Shown here: positions 1 to 8,209 of the stretch, one piece after another
Numbering within the stretch: the stretch's first letter is position 1
How the letters are laid out: every line of letters starts with the position of its first letter
Assembly: GCA_023436485.1 (NCBI GenBank)
Contig: JAEZIU010000209.1
Location: forward strand, 1-15,007
DNA: 15,007 bases
Direction: 5' to 3'
Source of the DNA: Bacillota bacterium
GTDB taxonomy: Bacteria; Bacillota; Clostridia; Acetivibrionales; DSM-1351
Made by a program: the position numbers and the translations under genes
The notes under the pieces: model-generated
The model's input: the letters and a program-made list of their open reading frames with translations, nothing else
The model's database searches: none
What the model was told of the DNA's origin: nothing

Positions 1-42
1 TTTAAATTTAACATAAGTGGTGCTACTAGACGGATTGGACAT
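1..42 (-). CDS. 5' end of an unidentified leftward gene, cut by the window edge
   Basis: On the minus strand an ATG at 42-40 is preceded by GGAGGGAA (55-48), with 8 nt between the GGAGG core and the start. This is a near-ideal ribosome binding site in otherwise AT-rich intergenic DNA. Fourteen codons are visible and read MSNPSSSTTYVKFK, with no stop before the edge. The product cannot be named from so little. The gene would be divergent from the alpha-xylosidase gene. The competing reading is the end of a rightward gene, because frame 1 of the plus strand is open from 1 to a TAA at 43-45. The strong ribosome binding site makes me prefer the leftward gene, but only moderately. Confidence 0.5.
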   Translation of the reverse strand, partial: MSNPSSSTTYVKFK

Positions 43-77
43 TAAACTTCCCTCCAAATAATTTTGGGTTTAGTAAT

Positions 78-106
78 TATTTACAAAAATATTGTATATT
101 GCCCAA
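78..106 (-). promoter_or_regulatory. Candidate promoter for the leftward edge gene
   Basis: Read on the minus strand, TTGGGC (106-101) and TAAATA (83-78) are separated by 17 nt and would start a transcript near 71, about 30 nt before the ATG at 42. Both boxes are imperfect and the region is AT-rich, so this is weak support. One copy of the TTGTATAT direct repeat lies inside the spacer and the other just upstream of the -35. Confidence 0.3.
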
Positions 107-120
107 TAAAATTTGTATAT
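85..120. repeat. Direct repeat TTGTATAT spaced by 21 bp, candidate regulator site
   Basis: TTGTATAT occurs at 92-99 and again at 113-120, exactly 21 bp apart. The match extends to 12 of 15 bases when 85-99 is compared with 106-120. Twenty-one base pairs is two helical turns, the usual layout of tandem half-sites for AraC-type regulators, so the YesN-like regulator encoded at 6680-8209 is a possible ligand. The DNA is AT-rich and a chance match cannot be excluded. The nearest promoter is that of the leftward gene. The alpha-xylosidase -10 is about 100 bp away. Confidence 0.35.
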
Positions 121-135
121 CCTAAAAAAATAGTC

Positions 136-179
136 AAAAACACTGTAAATTTTATAGGTGGAATTATTACAGTGTTTTT
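136..179. terminator. Strong hairpin with T-runs on both sides, bidirectional terminator-like
   Basis: A perfect 13-bp stem (136-148 with 167-179) encloses an 18-nt loop. On the plus strand the right arm ends in a run of T followed by a second T-run at 187-192. On the minus strand the stem is followed by another T-rich stretch. The shape is that of a Rho-independent terminator usable in either direction. Its position is odd: it sits between two apparently divergent promoters, so it may insulate them or end transcripts entering from either side. If a rightward gene ended at 45, this would simply be its terminator. Confidence 0.6.
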
Positions 180-195
180 TATGTGATTTTTTACG

Positions 196-224
196 TTTTA
201 AATATAAACATGAGACTGTATAAT
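196..224 (+). promoter_or_regulatory. Candidate promoter of the alpha-xylosidase/beta-glucosidase genes
   Basis: A perfect -10 box TATAAT lies at 219-224, giving a predicted start near 231 and a leader of about 48 nt to the ATG at 279. Seventeen nt upstream, the -35 position (196-201) reads TTTTAA, a poor match to TTGACA. A consensus -10 with a poor -35 is typical of promoters that depend on an activator, which suits a locus carrying its own AraC-type response regulator. The leader contains a short TAGAA tandem (235-247) of unknown meaning. Confidence 0.5.
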
Positions 225-278
225 TGAGGATAAGTAGAATAGAATAGCCGGATAAACTTTTCAGGAGGTCTTTATACT

Positions 279-2594
279 ATGAAATTTCTTAATGGATATT
301 GGATGAGCAAGGAAGGATATTCCCTGCATTACCCGTCCAAGGCATACCGTATTGAGAACTGCGGGAATAGATTACGCATTTTTGCACCATGTAACCAAAT
401 TAATCACAGAGGAGATACTTTAGGCGGCCCTGCACTGACTATTGAGTTGAGTTCTCCGGCGGCTGATATAATTAACGTTAAAGTATACCACTATAAAGGA
501 GTAAAAAAAGAGGGACCTTTTTTTGAACTTAAAGCTCCGGGAATATCTCCGATAATCGTTGAAGATGACGATGCAGTGTGGTTTGAAAGCGGATGTCTCA
601 AAGCTCGTATTGATAAAAAAAGCTTTAGTATAGAATATTATCGCAGTGGTGAACGTCTGACCGGGAGTGGTTGGAGACACCTTGCATACATAAAGCACGA
701 AAACGGTCAAACCTATATGAGGGAACAGCTTGACCTGGATGTGGGAGAATGTGTATACGGTTTGGGTGAAAGGTTTACACCATTTGTTAAAAACGGACAG
801 ACAGTTGATATTTGGAATCAGGACGGAGGTACTTGTACCGAGCAGTCTTACAAAAATATCCCATTCTACATAACAAATCGAGGGTATGGAGTTTTTGTAA
901 ACGATCCCGGTCTTGTGTCATTTGAGATATGTAGTGAAGTGGTGTCACGTTCTCAGTTTTCTGTAGAGGGAGAATCCTTGGACTATTTTATAATAGGAGG
1001 CTCTGATTGCAAAGAAGTAATTGCAAACTATACAGCACTTACAGGACGACCTTCTATGCCCCCGGCATGGTCATTCGGACTATGGCTTTCCACTTCCTTT
1101 ACAACTAACTATGATGAAGAAACAGTCACAAGTTTTATTAATGGAATGAGTCAGCGGAAAATTCCATTATCAGTATTCCACTTTGATTGCTTTTGGATGA
1201 AAGAGTTCAACTGGTGTGATTTTGTTTGGGACAAAGATGTTTTTCCTGACCCTAAGAATATGTTATCGAATCTAAAGGAAAAGGGCTTACATATCTGTGT
1301 CTGGATTAACTCATATGTCTCACAGGAGTCTGCTCTGTTTGATGAAGGAATGGAAAAGGGTTATTTCATACACAAAAAAGACGGAAGTGTTTGGCAATGG
1401 GATATGTGGCAGCCGGGAATGGCTGTAGTTGATTTTACAAACCCTGAGGCCTGTAAGTGGTTTTCTCAAAAGCTTCTTAATCTTGTGGATATGGGGGTAG
1501 ATTGCTTTAAAACTGATTTTGGAGAACGTATTCCCACAAGTGATGTTGTATATTACGACGGTTCAGACCCAAAGAAGATGCATAACTTTTATACTTACCT
1601 TTATAACAGGACAGTTTTTGATACTTTGAAATCAGCTGGGAAAGAGGCGGTAGTATTCGCTCGGTCGGCTACAGTCGGAAGCCAGAAGTTCCCCGTTCAC
1701 TGGGGCGGAGATTGTACTGCTGACTTTTCCTCCATGGCTGAAAGTTTGCGAGGGGGACTGTCACTGGGATTGTGCGGATTTGGTTTCTGGAGTCATGATA
1801 TCGGAGGTTTCGAACAAACTGCCACAGCTGATGTTTATAAGAGGTGGCTGGCCTTTGGTATGCTGTCATCTCATTCTCGTCTACATGGAAGTACCAGCTA
1901 TCGTGTACCGTGGCTATATGACGAAGAGGCAGTGGATGTATTACGCTTTTTTGCGAACCTCAAATGCCGTCTCATGCCGTATATATATAAAACTGCAGTT
2001 CAGGCCTCACAACAAGGGTTGCCATCAGTCCGTGCAATGTTTCTTGAGTTTCAGGATGACCCTGCGTGTACAACCCTTGACCGTCAATATATGTTGGGTG
2101 ATTCCCTTATGGTAGCGCCTGTATTTACGGTTTCCGGACTAGTGGACTATTATTTACCTAAGGGAGAGTGGTATAACCTTCTGACAGGTGAGATTGTGAC
2201 AGGAGGTAGTTACCGCAGAGAAAAGCACAATTACATGAGTCTGCCCTTGTATGTCCGTCCAGGGAGCCTTCTGGCTATGGGTTTCAGCGAAGAAGAGACG
2301 GTCTATGATTATGAACAAGATGTTTGCTTGCTGATGACACCTCTTTGTGATAGTGATTATGCAAATACTTCTGTATACCGGAAGGATGGAACAGAAGCAC
2401 TTAATGTGACGGCGACCCGTAAAGGGAGTGAAATCACTGTAATAGCAAAGGGAGAAGGAAAGCCGTGGTCTTTAAAACTGTGTGGTATAAAAGTACACGG
2501 GTGTACAGGAGGAACCGTTGTAAGTAAACAGGACGGAGATATATTTATACCAAATGCTTTTAGTGGCATATATGCCTTTGAAATTCAGCAATAA
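279..2594 (+). CDS. yicI: Alpha-xylosidase, glycoside hydrolase family 31 (YicI type)
   Basis: Retaining GH31 enzyme expected to cleave alpha-1,6-linked xylose from the non-reducing end of xyloglucan oligosaccharides or isoprimeverose in the cytoplasm. The 771 residues match the usual YicI length and order: N-terminal beta domain (about 1-250), TIM barrel (about 260-600), then C-terminal beta domains. The nucleophile is D413 in KTDFGERIP and the acid/base is D478 in HWGGDC. The stretch FHFDCFWMK (301-309) and the segment MAESLRGGLS at 486-495 are, as I recall them, nearly identical to E. coli YicI, and this favours xylosidase over glucosidase activity. No signal peptide is visible. AGGAGG (263-268) lies 10 nt before the ATG. 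The GH3 gene follows after 36 nt with no terminator, so the two are probably co-transcribed. Family and catalytic residues are secure; the exact natural substrate is inferred. Confidence 0.95.
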   Translation: MKFLNGYWMSKEGYSLHYPSKAYRIENCGNRLRIFAPCNQINHRGDTLGGPALTIELSSPAADIINVKVYHYKGVKKEGPFFELKAPGISPIIVEDDDAVWFESGCLKARIDKKSFSIEYYRSGERLTGSGWRHLAYIKHENGQTYMREQLDLDVGECVYGLGERFTPFVKNGQTVDIWNQDGGTCTEQSYKNIPFYITNRGYGVFVNDPGLVSFEICSEVVSRSQFSVEGESLDYFIIGGSDCKEVIANYTALTGRPSMPPAWSFGLWLSTSFTTNYDEETVTSFINGMSQRKIPLSVFHFDCFWMKEFNWCDFVWDKDVFPDPKNMLSNLKEKGLHICVWINSYVSQESALFDEGMEKGYFIHKKDGSVWQWDMWQPGMAVVDFTNPEACKWFSQKLLNLVDMGVDCFKTDFGERIPTSDVVYYDGSDPKKMHNFYTYLYNRTVFDTLKSAGKEAVVFARSATVGSQKFPVHWGGDCTADFSSMAESLRGGLSLGLCGFGFWSHDIGGFEQTATADVYKRWLAFGMLSSHSRLHGSTSYRVPWLYDEEAVDVLRFFANLKCRLMPYIYKTAVQASQQGLPSVRAMFLEFQDDPACTTLDRQYMLGDSLMVAPVFTVSGLVDYYLPKGEWYNLLTGEIVTGGSYRREKHNYMSLPLYVRPGSLLAMGFSEEETVYDYEQDVCLLMTPLCDSDYANTSVYRKDGTEALNVTATRKGSEITVIAKGEGKPWSLKLCGIKVHGCTGGTVVSKQDGDIFIPNAFSGIYAFEIQQ

Positions 2595-2630
2595 CTATAT
2601 TAAATAAATTACAATTTTGGAGTGAATACA

Positions 2631-4766
2631 ATGCAATTTAATCAAATAGATGAAAAAATAGAGAAACTACTGTCCAAGATGACTTTAGAGGAAAAGGCGG
2701 GCATGTGTCACGGCAATGGGTTATTTCGTACAGGCGGAGTACCGAGGTTGGGGATTCCTCCTCTTGTGTTTTCCGACGGGCCTATGGGTATACGCAATGA
2801 GTTTGCTGATAGTGAGTGGGAAACGGTAGGAGGCAATTGGGATTATGTTTCATACCTGCCTGCATGCACGGCACTTGCAGCAACCTTTAACAGAACCCTT
2901 GTGGAGAGGGCAGGAGAAGTACTGGGATGTGAGGCAAGGGGTAGAGGTAAGGATGTTATCCTTGCACCGGGTGTAAATATTATACGTACACCTTTGTGTG
3001 GTAGAAATTATGAATACTTCAGTGAAGACCCAATGCTTACAGCAGAACTTGCATCTGCCTTTATAAAAGGTGTACAGTGCTTTGACGTGGCAGCCTGCGT
3101 CAAGCATTTTGCTGCAAATAACCAAGAGATAGAGCGTCTTGCCGTAAGTGCAGAGGTGGATGAACGTACACTTAGGGAGCTGTACTTTCCTGCATTTGAA
3201 GCAGCAGTAAGGGCTGGAGTTCTTACCGTTATGACTGCGTATAACAGGCTCAATGGTACATTTTGCAGTCACAGCTCTGAGTTGATTACAGAAATTCTTC
3301 GTGAGGAATGGGGCTTTGAAGGTATTGTGGTTTCGGATTGGGGAGCAGTACACGATACAGTGGCACCTGCAGAAGCTGGTCTTGACATTGAAATGAATGT
3401 AACCAATAATTTCGATGAATACTTCTTTGCGAAACCGCTTATAACCGCAATCCAAAAAGGGAACATCCCTGAAAGTGTTCTTGATGAAAAGATTCGAAGA
3501 ATACTAAATTTGATGTTCCGATTGAAAATTTTCTCTGAAGACCGAAAACGCGGTGGTTTCAATCTGCCTCAGCACCAACAAACAGCACTTGAAGCAGCTA
3601 AAGAGAGCTTTGTTTTATTAAAAAATGACAGAGAAGTACTGCCTCTTAATGCAAACAAAATTAAAACCGTAGCCGTTATCGGAAATAATGCAGATAAAAA
3701 ACATTCTACCGGTGGCGATAGTGCAACAGTCAAGGCACTATATGAGGTTACACCACTATCCGGCATAGTTATGAGATTGGCAGGGGGAGCAAAGGTATGC
3801 TATTATCCGGGTTGCCCTGACGAGACATATTCCAAGCATGAATTTCACATACCGTCAAACGCTGATGAGAAAACATGTGCAGAAATTGAGAAGAAGGCCA
3901 AAGCTGCACAAGATGAATACAAAAATGTTGAAATAAGGCTTGCGGAAGAGGCAATTCAAGCAGCTAGTACTTCCGATGCTGTTATTTTTATTGGGGGCAC
4001 CTGTCATGAACAAGAATCCGAAGGCCGTGACCGTCCGGATATGATTTTACCTTATGGTCAGGATAAACTTTTGGAAAGCGTTCTTGCAGCAAATCCCAAC
4101 ACGGTAGTAGTCATCTTAAGCGGTTCCCCGGTTGATATGAGCAAATGGATAAACAGTGCGCCTACAGTTATTCAAGGATTTTTTGCTGGTATGCACGGTG
4201 GAACGGCGTTGGCGGAAGTTTTATTCGGAGATTATAATCCAAGCGGACATCTCCCTTTCACAATTCCTGTGAAAGAGGAGGACACAGGAGTTAAGGCGTT
4301 AGGTGAATATCCCGGTAACGAAACAGTTTGCTATAGGGAAGGACTTTTTGTTGGGTACCGTTATCACGACGCATACAATATACCTCTGCTTTTTCCATTT
4401 GGACATGGGTTGTCCTATACTACTTTTTCATTGGAGAAGGCTGCATTAAGGCAGATTTCCGGCCCTTGCAAGGAGTATGAAATAGATGTTGATATAACCA
4501 ATATCGGGGCTAAAGCTGGTGCTCAGACAGTCCAGTTATATGTGGAGCCACCAAAAAAAGCAGGCTCTCCTATACGTACTTTGCAAGGCTTTGAAAAGGT
4601 AAACCTGAATCCCGGTGAAACAGAATCCATTACATTTAAACTTGATGAACGAACTTTCTCGGAATTCCGCATTAATACAGGATGGGTTCTTGTTCCTGGA
4701 AACCATAGCATATACATTGGAACTTCATCACGTGATCTTCCCATAGCTTTGACTGTTACTGTCTGA
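2631..4766 (+). CDS. Beta-glucosidase, glycoside hydrolase family 3
   Basis: Retaining GH3 enzyme that should release beta-linked glucose from the non-reducing end of oligosaccharides, here probably the backbone exposed after xylose removal. I chose ATG 2631 because GGAG (2619-2622) stands 8 nt before it. An in-frame GTG at 2622 overlaps that same ribosome binding site. The protein is 711 residues. The N-terminal barrel carries the nucleophile D236 in VVSDWGA and the conserved KHFAANNQE near 158-166. The alpha/beta sandwich carries ESEGRDR, with E464 the likely acid/base. A fibronectin type III-like domain ends the protein (about 635-710). There is no signal peptide and no PA14 insert. Beta-xylosidase activity is possible within this family, but the motifs look like beta-glucosidase. 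Confidence 0.92.
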   Translation: MQFNQIDEKIEKLLSKMTLEEKAGMCHGNGLFRTGGVPRLGIPPLVFSDGPMGIRNEFADSEWETVGGNWDYVSYLPACTALAATFNRTLVERAGEVLGCEARGRGKDVILAPGVNIIRTPLCGRNYEYFSEDPMLTAELASAFIKGVQCFDVAACVKHFAANNQEIERLAVSAEVDERTLRELYFPAFEAAVRAGVLTVMTAYNRLNGTFCSHSSELITEILREEWGFEGIVVSDWGAVHDTVAPAEAGLDIEMNVTNNFDEYFFAKPLITAIQKGNIPESVLDEKIRRILNLMFRLKIFSEDRKRGGFNLPQHQQTALEAAKESFVLLKNDREVLPLNANKIKTVAVIGNNADKKHSTGGDSATVKALYEVTPLSGIVMRLAGGAKVCYYPGCPDETYSKHEFHIPSNADEKTCAEIEKKAKAAQDEYKNVEIRLAEEAIQAASTSDAVIFIGGTCHEQESEGRDRPDMILPYGQDKLLESVLAANPNTVVVILSGSPVDMSKWINSAPTVIQGFFAGMHGGTALAEVLFGDYNPSGHLPFTIPVKEEDTGVKALGEYPGNETVCYREGLFVGYRYHDAYNIPLLFPFGHGLSYTTFSLEKAALRQISGPCKEYEIDVDITNIGAKAGAQTVQLYVEPPKKAGSPIRTLQGFEKVNLNPGETESITFKLDERTFSEFRINTGWVLVPGNHSIYIGTSSRDLPIALTVTV

Positions 4767-4777
4767 TATGTATAGAA

Positions 4778-4820
4778 ATAGGTTTGTATGTGGTTTACAA
4801 TATTGTTATAATAAACCTAT
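4778..4820. repeat. Inverted repeat ATAGGTTT/AAACCTAT across the kinase promoter
   Basis: ATAGGTTT (4778-4785) and its exact complement AAACCTAT (4813-4820) flank a 27-nt spacer. One arm lies upstream of the -35 and the other overlaps the -10 of the kinase promoter. The spacer contains a perfect palindrome, ACAATATTGT (4797-4806), overlapping the -35. TTGTATGT (4784-4791) resembles the TTGTATAT repeat found upstream of the alpha-xylosidase gene. This could be an operator. The loop is long and no T-run follows, so it is a poor terminator. Confidence 0.35.
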
Positions 4821-4823
4821 AAT
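4794..4823 (+). promoter_or_regulatory. Candidate promoter of the kinase/regulator/beta-galactosidase genes
   Basis: TTTACA (4794-4799) and TATAAT (4818-4823) are separated by 18 nt, a good sigma-A match, and predict a start near 4830, about 32 nt before the GTG of the kinase gene. It would allow the two-component system and GH42 gene to be expressed apart from GH31 and GH3. No clear terminator separates GH3 from this promoter, so read-through from the upstream genes is also likely. Confidence 0.5.
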
Positions 4824-4861
4824 ATAATAATGTCAGTTTCGGCGAGGGTGGAATAAATATA

Positions 4862-6649
4862 GTGTTCATCAAGCGTTTGAAAGAAGGTTGGAACAATATT
4901 CGGATACGCAAAAAAATGATCGGTATCTATATAATCTCCGTGCTGTTGCCGGTATTTTTCGTGAGCTTGTATATGACCTACAGTATGTCAAATCTTGTTT
5001 ACTCACGTATGGTTAACGAGGCTAAAACAGATACCGTTAGAGTGCGGGACCGCGTCAACGAGCTGCTATATCTTATGACTAACATATCTGACAAAATTTA
5101 TTTTGATAAGCAGCTCAAAAAACTTATTTCAACTAAGTACGGCAGTTTTTTAGAATCTATAGATGCCTGGAAAAATTACCCTGCACTTAAGGAATATACA
5201 CAGTACTACAGCCAAATAGAAGCTATTACCCTGTATGTAGATAATAGTACCATATGTGAGAATGGTTTTTTTGTTAAAACCACAGATGCTGTAAGAAAAG
5301 AAGAATGGTACAAGGCTGCTGTCAGGAGTGGTGGTAACATGTTATGGAAGTGCTTTTATAACGGTGATAACAATTCCTATTATCTTGCCTTGGTACGTCG
5401 AATTCCTATAGATAATAAAGGGAATTATGCTGTTATGGTAATGCGGGTCAGCTACAGTTACCTGACCTCTGTTATTCAGAACGAAAGAACCACCATGCTT
5501 ATGACTGTTGATAATGACCGTATTGTGCTGGCAGACGATCGTAAAAAACTGGGTACAAAGATCCATATAAAAGGTTTGTCTGCTGTTTCGGGTGACAAAG
5601 AGCAGATTCTAAAGGATATATCCTATGAAAACCGAAAAGTATTTATTGTATGTAATTCCTTTCTTCCTCAGAAAACCCGTAGTACGATACAGATTATTAA
5701 CATTACACCTACCAGTGACATTAAACGTCAGGTGTTTGCCACATATATAACAGGAGTTGCAATCGCACTCATCAGTCTTGTAATACCTGTACTGCTTATG
5801 GTGTTATTTACCGGCAGCTTTTCAGAGAGGATTTTATTTATAAGGACTCAGATTCACAGGGCGGCCTCCGGGGATCTGGATATTGCCCCCGGTATCAGCG
5901 GCAGCGATGAAATTGCCGAGCTGTACACTGATCTTATTAAGATGATAGGCGATATGAAAAAGCTATTGCAGGAAAATTATGAACACAAGCTTCAGCAGCA
6001 AAAACTTCTGACAAAACAGAATGAGGCACAGTTCAAAATGCTGGCAAGTCAGATTAATCCGCATTTTTTGTTTAATACACTTGAAAGTATACGGATGAAG
6101 GCCTTTGTCTGCGGACAGCGTGAAATTGCTACTGTAATAAAGCTTTTGGGGAAATCAATGCGTAACCTGCTGGAACAAGATGACAATCCTCAACCGTTGA
6201 AAAGTGAGCTGGATTTTGTTCATAATTATCTGGAAATTCAGAAGTTCCGTTTTGGTGACCGGGTGGATTATACCATTGACGTTCAGGACGGTATTGATGA
6301 AAAAATTCTCAAGGTACTACCCCTATTAATACAGCCTATTGTTGAAAATGCTTTCGTACACGGACTTGAGCAAAAGGAGGGAAACGGAAAAATTAACATT
6401 ATTGTTAACAGGCAGGATGAAAATGTGCTGGTGACTGTAAAGGATAATGGTCTTGGAATGGAACCTGAAAAGCTGGAGGAGGTTCACCGTAAGATTAAGG
6501 AAGCAGGCGGAAAGACGGGTAAAAGCATCGGTCTTTCAAATGTAAATCAGCGTATAAAGCTCTATTACGGCGAATCCTATGGCATCAAGGTAAACAGCAA
6601 TCCTGGAACAGGAACAATTGTGTTGATTTTATTACCGGAACAGCCTTAA
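4862..6649 (+). CDS. Two-component sensor histidine kinase, YesM/LytS-like
   Basis: Membrane sensor kinase of 595 residues that should phosphorylate the regulator encoded next to it. The order is: TM1 (about 19-42), an extracellular sensor region of about 250 residues (43-292, size and position typical of dCache domains), TM2 (about 294-318), HAMP (319-371), a short coiled stretch rich in Q and K (372-392), the His_kinase domain with phosphoacceptor H401 in SQINPHFLFNTLE, then an HATPase domain with N box PIVENAFVHG (492-501), DNGLGM (528-533) and SIGLSNV (555-561). The start is a GTG with GAGGGTGGA (4844-4852) upstream; the next in-frame ATG would cut into the first membrane helix. In this family the ligand is often a sugar, alone or with a binding protein. 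Xyloglucan oligosaccharide sensing is inferred from the neighbours. Confidence 0.93.
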   Translation: MFIKRLKEGWNNIRIRKKMIGIYIISVLLPVFFVSLYMTYSMSNLVYSRMVNEAKTDTVRVRDRVNELLYLMTNISDKIYFDKQLKKLISTKYGSFLESIDAWKNYPALKEYTQYYSQIEAITLYVDNSTICENGFFVKTTDAVRKEEWYKAAVRSGGNMLWKCFYNGDNNSYYLALVRRIPIDNKGNYAVMVMRVSYSYLTSVIQNERTTMLMTVDNDRIVLADDRKKLGTKIHIKGLSAVSGDKEQILKDISYENRKVFIVCNSFLPQKTRSTIQIINITPTSDIKRQVFATYITGVAIALISLVIPVLLMVLFTGSFSERILFIRTQIHRAASGDLDIAPGISGSDEIAELYTDLIKMIGDMKKLLQENYEHKLQQQKLLTKQNEAQFKMLASQINPHFLFNTLESIRMKAFVCGQREIATVIKLLGKSMRNLLEQDDNPQPLKSELDFVHNYLEIQKFRFGDRVDYTIDVQDGIDEKILKVLPLLIQPIVENAFVHGLEQKEGNGKINIIVNRQDENVLVTVKDNGLGMEPEKLEEVHRKIKEAGGKTGKSIGLSNVNQRIKLYYGESYGIKVNSNPGTGTIVLILLPEQP

Positions 6650-6679
6650 AAATATCTTAGGAAAGGAATGGTAAAGCAA

Positions 6680-8209
6680 ATGCTCAAGGTTTTAATCATT
6701 GACGATGAGCCGGCAGTAAGGGCTGGACTAAAGGCTATCATTGATTGGGACAGTCTTGGTTATGAGATTATTGGCGAAGCAGCGGACGGGCATGAGGGCC
6801 TTCGAATGCTGTTGGAGCTTAACCCAGATCTATGCATTACCGATATCAAGATGCCCGGGCTGTATGGCACAGAAATGCTTGAGAAAGCAAGGGAGGGAGG
6901 CTTTGGCGGAAAAGTTATTATTTTGACGGGTTATTCCGATTTTGAATATGCACGCAGTGCTATTCGGGCAGGTGTTTCCTCCTTTCAGCTAAAACCTATA
7001 GAGGAAGACGATCTTCAGGAAGCCATTGTTAAGGTACGTAAAACAATAATAGCTGAAAAGGAAAAGCTTGAAAGTATTAAATCCAGCATGAATCTTATTT
7101 ATGAGAAGCAGCTTACAGACCTTATATGCGGTAAACTTACTGCTGACGTGGTAAACCTTGATGAGCTGATACTATGTGATAGCGTTTACCGTGTTGCTGT
7201 TATAAAAGCAGGTCAATCTGACATAGAAATCCCATCTCTTTTTGTTAATGAAAAAGAGATGCGGTGTATCTGTATAGACGATTTATGGATTGTGCTGTTG
7301 CAGGGAGGCGGTATTACACGATTCTGTGTGTTTATGAAGGATTTTTTGCGCAAGGTACCTGATATATTTGTTTCTATGGGACGGCTATGCAATACTGCCA
7401 ATGAACTTCATCTTTCATATACTGATGCAAAAAATATACAACAGCACAGCTTCTATTACCAGCAATCCGGGAACCTGGTTCGATGGGAGGACGTAGAGGG
7501 GGATTTTTCTGACGGAATTAACCTTGATTATATTGATATTAGTGAATATATTGAGGCTTTTTACGATTATATTGAAATAGGGCAGGAGGAATTACTGCAA
7601 AATAAAATGCGGAGCTTTGAGTTGGAATACCGCAGTCTCAATTTGCACCCTGACAGATTTGCAGGAGTACTTTCAAATATTTTTATCCGTGTTCGTGATA
7701 TGCTGTCTCAAAACTATCATAATCTGATAATATCCGATGACGGACGAATAATTCACGACATATATAAAATGCAGAGCTTGCAAGAGGTTACCGATTATAT
7801 ATTGGCAGAATTCTTGTTCTTTATGAAACAGATAGGGAATAACTCAAGAGACAATATTGTAAAAAGGCTTTGTATGTATATTGAAGCCAATTATTCCAAA
7901 GATTTGAAGTTGGAATACCTTGCTAAGATTTTTTGCTATAACAGTTCATATCTTGGAAGAATTTTCAGAAGCGGAACAGGAGAGAGCTTTAATTGCTATC
8001 TTGATCATGTTCGAATTCGTAAGGCAAAAGAAATGCTTGCAGAAGGTAAATACAAGGTATACGAAATTTCTAATATGGTAGGGTACAAAAGTATAGACTA
8101 TTTTTACAGGAAGTTTAAATATTATGTTGGGCGGAAACCCAGAGACTACTGGGGAGAAATGCCGAATGCGATTACATGCATTGAAAAGGAGAGTTTAAGG
8201 GATGGATAA
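6680..8209 (+). CDS. Response regulator with AraC-type DNA-binding domain, YesN-like
   Basis: Transcription factor of 509 residues, partner of the adjacent kinase. The N-terminal receiver domain (1-120) has D8 and D9 in the acidic pocket, phosphoacceptor D55 in CITDIKMPG, T83 and K105. A long linker region (about 125-385) has no domain I can name. The C-terminal AraC-type double helix-turn-helix (about 390-490) ends with a typical GYKSIDYFYRKFKYYVGRKP segment. I chose ATG 6680 (reads MLKVLIIDDEP) because AAGGAATGG lies at a workable distance. An ATG at 6668 would add four residues but lies directly against its purine run. The gene begins 30 nt after the kinase and its last 8 bp overlap the GH42 gene. 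It probably activates the hydrolase genes and perhaps a transporter elsewhere. Confidence 0.93.
   Translation: MLKVLIIDDEPAVRAGLKAIIDWDSLGYEIIGEAADGHEGLRMLLELNPDLCITDIKMPGLYGTEMLEKAREGGFGGKVIILTGYSDFEYARSAIRAGVSSFQLKPIEEDDLQEAIVKVRKTIIAEKEKLESIKSSMNLIYEKQLTDLICGKLTADVVNLDELILCDSVYRVAVIKAGQSDIEIPSLFVNEKEMRCICIDDLWIVLLQGGGITRFCVFMKDFLRKVPDIFVSMGRLCNTANELHLSYTDAKNIQQHSFYYQQSGNLVRWEDVEGDFSDGINLDYIDISEYIEAFYDYIEIGQEELLQNKMRSFELEYRSLNLHPDRFAGVLSNIFIRVRDMLSQNYHNLIISDDGRIIHDIYKMQSLQEVTDYILAEFLFFMKQIGNNSRDNIVKRLCMYIEANYSKDLKLEYLAKIFCYNSSYLGRIFRSGTGESFNCYLDHVRIRKAKEMLAEGKYKVYEISNMVGYKSIDYFYRKFKYYVGRKPRDYWGEMPNAITCIEKESLRDG

Noticed and set aside
1..45. Plus-strand frame 1, open to a TAA at 43-45, as the end of a rightward gene
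   Set aside because: Only 14 codons and no recognisable family ending; the opposite strand has a start with a near-ideal ribosome binding site. Kept as an alternative in the first feature.
235..247. Tandem TAGAA in the alpha-xylosidase leader as a regulatory repeat
   Set aside because: Two and a half copies of a 5-nt unit in AT-rich DNA are easily due to chance.
2850..3455. Leftward open frame of about 200 codons inside the GH3 gene
   Set aside because: Cysteine-rich, family-less translation, no ribosome binding site seen, and fully covered by a GH3 gene with intact catalytic motifs.
4778..4820. Inverted repeat after GH3 read as a Rho-independent terminator
   Set aside because: The 8-bp stem has a 27-nt loop and no T-run after it; it overlaps a good promoter, so an operator is more plausible.
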